A DNA stretch of 18,699 nucleotides, from positions 1 to 18,699 of the forward strand of contig CAZLFA010000073.1 in the NCBI GenBank assembly GCA_964558665.1, given 5' to 3'. Of the stretch, positions 14,980 through 18,699 are shown piece by piece. Within the stretch, counting starts at the first letter, position 1. Each line of letters begins with the position of its first letter. Origin of the DNA: CAZLFA01 sp964558665. GTDB lineage: Bacteria; Desulfobacterota; Syntrophia; Syntrophales; PHBD01. The notes under the pieces are model-generated. The model was not told where the DNA came from. It saw only the letters and a list, made by a program, of their open reading frames with translations, and searched no databases. A program made the translations under genes and the position numbers.

Positions 14980-17900
14980 TTATGATTGGTGCCAGCTCTG
15001 GGCGAGCGTGCTGATGTACGTCTGGTCTTGGCGCATGGCGTTGAACTTCGCCATCACATCCATACCCGGATCGTTGTTGATGGAGGACATCGTGTTCACG
15101 ATATTCTCGATGTCCTGACGGGTGATGTAATGGCCGTCCGTCACCTCCAGACGCTCGACGCCGTAATTTGTGCTCTGGAACTGACTCAGTACTTTCGTGT
15201 AATTATTTGAATCGATGAACAGATAAAGGTCATTATCTTGCTTTACAATTACAGGCTCCGTCGTCTGGATGCCGTCGGTCATCTTCACTGTATCTGAATC
15301 GGCGGTGTTTGTACTGTAATCGCTGATCGTATCTATCCCGTCCGTTCTGCGGAAGATGTAAGTATCGCTGCCGGCTTCATCAATCAACGAGTCATCACCT
15401 ACGCCGCCGTCTAAAGTATCGTTACTTCCTCCACCATAAAGCGTATCATCGCCAGATTCTCCGGTTATGATGCTGTTGAAGTTACTACCGTACAGTGTGT
15501 CATTACTCATTGTTCCGTAAATCTTGTAGCCTACATTATCAACATCCGAAGCAGTCAACATGTTGCCATCTGAAAACATGAATTGATCTATCCGGTATCT
15601 GCCTCCATAAAACCAGTTCTGAATGGTCAATACATCGGACGTACCCTTGATCCGAACCTGCAAGTCATTACCGCTCTTGCCAAAGTCCAGATCATCAAGC
15701 ACAAGACCTTCCTTGAACAACACCTTGTCCAATGCCCCTGTCTGACTGTCTGTATCGCTCAGATAGGCATTCTCAATAGAGTCCGATCCGTAGCCTCGGC
15801 CAAATATATATGTATCCGCACCGTCACACCCGCACATTACGATCTCATAACCGGCACCGCCATCTAAAGTATCGTTGCCTTCCCAACCATACATCTCATC
15901 GCTGCCGTCACCGCCTATAAGGAGATCATCCCCGTTGCCACCGGACAGGTAGTCATCGCCACCTTCTCCATAAATTATATCATTATCAGATGTGCCATAG
16001 AGGATATCACGGCTTGACGTACCATAAATCGTGTTTATCGCCTCAGGTACATTCAAACTATCAACATAGGCTGATGTCACTATGTTTCCGTCGGTAAATA
16101 CAAACTGGTCAACCTTGTAACAATCCGCGCTGAACCAATTCTGGAGGATCAAGGCATCCGTCGTCCCGGTGATGTTGATTCGTAGATGGCTGCCAGACTT
16201 AACAAATTCAAGATTTGCCTCCGTTATCCCGGCGCCGAACTCTACAGTGTCGGTCGCTGTCGCATAATCGCCAGCATCATTATTGATCGTCTCAACTCCG
16301 CCGCCAACACCGAAGCGATATGTATCACTACCCTCATCTCCCTGAAGGTAATCATTTCCAGACCCACCGTCCAGCGTGTCGTTGCCGGATCCCCCGTATA
16401 GAGTATCATTGCCAGCTTTTCCGTTTATCACATCGTTTAATGTGCCACTGCTCAGCACATCATCACCATCTGTGCCACTGATCATTGCCATGGCTTCCAC
16501 TTCGGCACCTGTCCATGTCGTCCCATCTGTGAACACGAACTGGTCTATCTTGTATCTGCCTCCATAAAACCAGTACTGTATGGTCAATACATCGGACGTA
16601 TCCTTGATCCAAACCTGCAAGTCATTACCGCTCTTGACAAAGTCCAGATCATCAAGCACAAGACCTTCCTTGAACAACACCTTGTCCAATGCCCCTGTCT
16701 GACTGTCTGTATCGCTCAGATAGGCATTATCAATAGAGTCCGATCCGCAGCCTTGGCCAAATATATATGTATCCGCACCGTCACACCCGCACATTACGAT
16801 ATCATCACCGGCACCGCCATCTAAAGTATCGTTGCCTTCCCAACCATACATCTCGTCGCTGCCGTCACCGCCTATGAGGAGATCATCACCGCTGCCACCG
16901 GACAAATAGTCGTTACCGGAACCTCCATCCAAAGTATCATTCAAATTGGTACCATATATAGCGTCGTCCCCATCTGTTCCCATCTGCAGGATGCCCTGCA
17001 ACAATATCTCGCTCACATCTTGTATTGTCCCATCAGCAAACTTGATTTTGGCTTCTTGAACATTATTGCCGTCATGAAACCAGTCGTGCAGTGTCAATGT
17101 CTCTCCGGTATCTTTAATCCTAAGTACAAGACTCAAAGTCCCATCGCTTGTATCCCTGTAGCATTCAACAGAGTCATTGGTTAGATCTGCTCCGAGCCAT
17201 ATGGTGTAATGCCCTTCATCATTGGTAAAGTTATCCCAGTTCTCAATTACGTCATTTCCGGAACCTCTTCCGTAATAATAAACTATGTTGCCCCCATATC
17301 CTTGCAGCGAATCGTTGCCTGCGCCAGCATCAACCAGATTGGCGCCATCCCGTATGTACAAAGTATCGTCACTTGATGTACCAGTCACTCTTACCAGTCC
17401 GGCCGTATCAAATATGTAATTTAAGGAAGGATCGCCGGACGTCAAGGCAGATCGAAATTCTGAATAGTTCGTCATATCCTCAACGCTGATGCCTTTGATA
17501 GATCGCACAAATTCAGACAGAAGAATTTTTCCTTGGACCGGATCGGCATTAAGCGCCTGTTGAATGTCTGCAACTACAGCGGACAAATCACCCCTAAAGC
17601 TTAGCGTAGCTTCATCCCAGCTATAAGTAATCTTGTTGAACAACTCCTGCATTTGTGTCTGGGTCATCAAATGCCCATAAAACATCTCTGCAAGGGTATG
17701 ATAAGCATGATTCAAGTCTTCACCGGCAAACCAGTTAACCATTGAGCCAGTGCCAACATTCGACACATATTCTTTACCGACAAATTTTTCCAACGCTGAC
17801 ATTTTTCTGGCATCTATAGTTATCTCACCACTGTATGGGTCAACGCCACGACTCGCCGGGTCTATTCCTTCGCTACCTGTCCACTTGAATATGATCTGAT

Positions 17901-18675
17901 CCAGAAGGTTTGTACGCACGGAAGGATCAGTCGCGGCAACGAAGGATTCAACAAGCGCTTTCAACTGGCCACTTGTGTCCCTAACCATCGCCTGTTGAAG
18001 ATCATAGACATTACCGTATCCCTGAAGATCGGGAAGTGCGGCGATATCCGCAGGCACATCCAGGTATTCATTAGCAATAGTGTACATCTTGTCCATTTTG
18101 AACCAGACATCAGTAGCAGTTCCTGTTGTTCCATCTGTTCTGGAAAAGCTGCCCACCTGCCGGTGCTCATTTTCATTGGCATCGACATAACTGGAAGTAG
18201 AATAACCGGTGTTTATTGATGCTATGCCCAATTCGGAAAGTGTCTTTAATTCATCGGGGACGGAGTAGCCGTCACCATTGATATCCTGCCAGATGCGAAG
18301 CTGAGTATACGCGGCATCGCTGGCATCGATCTTCCCATCGCCATTGCTGTCCAACTCCGCAAGCGCCTGGAAACCATCATCTGCTTTCTGGCCATTGCTC
18401 AGAATCGTCTCGTTGCCAAACAGCTCCTTGCCTGTGTCTATCTTTCCGTCCCCATTTCTGTCCATAACCAGCAAGCCGTCGTCACTCTTTACCCAGCCTG
18501 TCTCCTCCGCAAAACCGTTACCGTCATGGTCGAAGTAAGATCCACCCTTTAGGCCGGTAGTTTCCACTCCATCTCCGTCAAGATCAAAAATGACAGGTGA
18601 ACCAATATTCGCGTTGCCTTGATCGTCTGCTGTATCGAAATAATCGGTAGTGTAAGATTTTTTGTGTAAATTCAT
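14980..18675 (-). CDS. RTX exoprotein (haemolysin-type calcium-binding repeats), type I secretion substrate
   Basis: This 1231-residue secreted protein has no Sec signal. Residues 28-149 hold at least five EF-hand-like calcium loops (DLDGDGVE, DHDGNGFAE, DRNGDGKID, DSNGDGKID, DINGDGYS). A helical region with no recognised domain follows (about 150-420). Then come five blocks of GGxGxDxLx nonapeptide repeats (near 428-462, 560-620, 732-789, 882-945, 1052-1111). Most are followed by a haemolysin-type calcium-binding-related domain (DTYIFG... LxIQNWF... IDQFxFxDG). The last 60 residues should hold the uncleaved export signal. Start ATG 18675 is firm: an in-frame TAG lies four codons upstream. 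No lipase, protease or adhesin domain is evident, so it could be a structural or surface-layer-like protein. Unusual for RTX proteins are CxC motifs (MCGCDGAD), one in each internal repeat copy. The first ten codons lie in the terminal inverted repeat; the promoter is outside the window. Confidence 0.92.
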   Translation of the reverse strand: MNLHKKSYTTDYFDTADDQGNANIGSPVIFDLDGDGVETTGLKGGSYFDHDGNGFAEETGWVKSDDGLLVMDRNGDGKIDTGKELFGNETILSNGQKADDGFQALAELDSNGDGKIDASDAAYTQLRIWQDINGDGYSVPDELKTLSELGIASINTGYSTSSYVDANENEHRQVGSFSRTDGTTGTATDVWFKMDKMYTIANEYLDVPADIAALPDLQGYGNVYDLQQAMVRDTSGQLKALVESFVAATDPSVRTNLLDQIIFKWTGSEGIDPASRGVDPYSGEITIDARKMSALEKFVGKEYVSNVGTGSMVNWFAGEDLNHAYHTLAEMFYGHLMTQTQMQELFNKITYSWDEATLSFRGDLSAVVADIQQALNADPVQGKILLSEFVRSIKGISVEDMTNYSEFRSALTSGDPSLNYIFDTAGLVRVTGTSSDDTLYIRDGANLVDAGAGNDSLQGYGGNIVYYYGRGSGNDVIENWDNFTNDEGHYTIWLGADLTNDSVECYRDTSDGTLSLVLRIKDTGETLTLHDWFHDGNNVQEAKIKFADGTIQDVSEILLQGILQMGTDGDDAIYGTNLNDTLDGGSGNDYLSGGSGDDLLIGGDGSDEMYGWEGNDTLDGGAGDDIVMCGCDGADTYIFGQGCGSDSIDNAYLSDTDSQTGALDKVLFKEGLVLDDLDFVKSGNDLQVWIKDTSDVLTIQYWFYGGRYKIDQFVFTDGTTWTGAEVEAMAMISGTDGDDVLSSGTLNDVINGKAGNDTLYGGSGNDTLDGGSGNDYLQGDEGSDTYRFGVGGGVETINNDAGDYATATDTVEFGAGITEANLEFVKSGSHLRINITGTTDALILQNWFSADCYKVDQFVFTDGNIVTSAYVDSLNVPEAINTIYGTSSRDILYGTSDNDIIYGEGGDDYLSGGNGDDLLIGGDGSDEMYGWEGNDTLDGGAGYEIVMCGCDGADTYIFGRGYGSDSIENAYLSDTDSQTGALDKVLFKEGLVLDDLDFGKSGNDLQVRIKGTSDVLTIQNWFYGGRYRIDQFMFSDGNMLTASDVDNVGYKIYGTMSNDTLYGSNFNSIITGESGDDTLYGGGSNDTLDGGVGDDSLIDEAGSDTYIFRRTDGIDTISDYSTNTADSDTVKMTDGIQTTEPVIVKQDNDLYLFIDSNNYTKVLSQFQSTNYGVERLEVTDGHYITRQDIENIVNTMSSINNDPGMDVMAKFNAMRQDQTYISTLAQSWHQS
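15595..15950 (-). repeat. Internal duplication in the RTX gene, C-terminal copy
   Basis: This segment matches 16552-16907 without gaps at an offset of 957 bp (319 codons, so in frame), with about 16 differences in roughly 350 bp by eye. It encodes about residues 909-1027: an RTX nonapeptide block, the CxC motif and one haemolysin-related domain. The low divergence compared with the other RTX blocks points to recent duplication or gene conversion. Confidence 0.9.
16552..16907 (-). repeat. Internal duplication in the RTX gene, N-terminal copy
   Basis: This is the partner of 15595-15950, encoding about residues 590-708. Between the copies lies a different, more diverged RTX block, so this is not a simple tandem duplication. 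Most nucleotide differences change an amino acid (for example IQYWF to IQNWF, AGDD to AGYE). Confidence 0.9.
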
Positions 18676-18694
18676 AAAAGCCTATAAGAGGTAG
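18646..18694 (-). repeat. Right copy of the 49-bp perfect inverted repeat
   Basis: This is the exact reverse complement of bases 1-49. In gene direction (minus strand) it carries a 19-nt leader with a weak AGG ribosome-binding site, the ATG at 18675 and ten codons of the RTX gene. The five bases beyond it (18695-18699) are all a. The match ends inside the gene at codon 11. Confidence 0.95.
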
Positions 18695-18699
18695 AAAAA

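Noticed and set aside
1..18694. Terminal inverted repeats of a DDE transposon
   Set aside because: No transposase gene or target-site duplication is visible, and the repeat carries the start of a gene and not a transposase-binding end. A tyrosine-recombinase-mediated or homologous event fits better.

Overview
The window is Gram-negative bacterial accessory DNA. It has a TolC-type outer-membrane partner, an RTX type I secretion operon and signal peptides of the Gram-negative kind. The gene mix (RTX exporter with DUF3467, a GT4 glycosyltransferase, type I R-M, a tyrosine recombinase) would fit a Desulfobacterota-like or other proteobacterial lineage, but that taxonomic guess is weak. No rRNA, tRNA, CRISPR array or DDE transposase was seen.

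Layout. (1) 40-4248, minus strand: a type I restriction-modification modification operon with two different, apparently intact HsdM subunits in tandem, followed by one two-domain HsdS. The three genes are chained by short overlaps. No hsdR lies in the window. (2) 4249-4516: AT-rich divergent intergenic region. (3) 4517-7010, plus strand: a tyrosine recombinase, then an AT-richer two-gene unit with its own promoter (a DUF3800 protein and a small protein that looks like a BECR-fold nuclease), ending in a compact multi-hairpin RNA-like element. (4) 7011-7344: a convergent spacer with no supported gene. (5) 7345-18675, minus strand, in transcription order: a 1231-residue RTX protein, an intrinsic terminator, a DUF3467 protein, a TolC-family protein, an HlyB-type ABC transporter, an HlyD-type adaptor, a secreted M23 (LytM) peptidase and a GT4 glycosyltransferase. 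This is a complete type I secretion operon with its substrate first. The terminator after the substrate gene would let substrate mRNA exceed exporter mRNA.

The most striking structural signal is at the edges. Bases 1-49 are a perfect reverse complement of 18646-18694. The repeat holds the weak ribosome-binding site, start codon and first ten codons of the RTX gene at the right end. At the left end the same sequence supplies the last codons and stop of hsdS. Recombination between the copies would invert about 18.6 kb while leaving both HsdS and the RTX protein unchanged; only the flanking promoter or downstream gene would be swapped. A tyrosine recombinase with all catalytic residues sits inside the segment. 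This resembles in principle the Campylobacter fetus sap system, where an invertible element carries type I secretion genes and recombines at conserved 5' ends of surface-protein genes. An assembly or amplification chimera, or a dispersed family of RTX 5' ends, would also explain the repeat, and the sequence alone cannot decide.

The second candidate system is the DUF3800 gene, the BECR-like gene and the structured RNA, a compact cassette that could be a toxin-antitoxin or defence unit next to the R-M operon.
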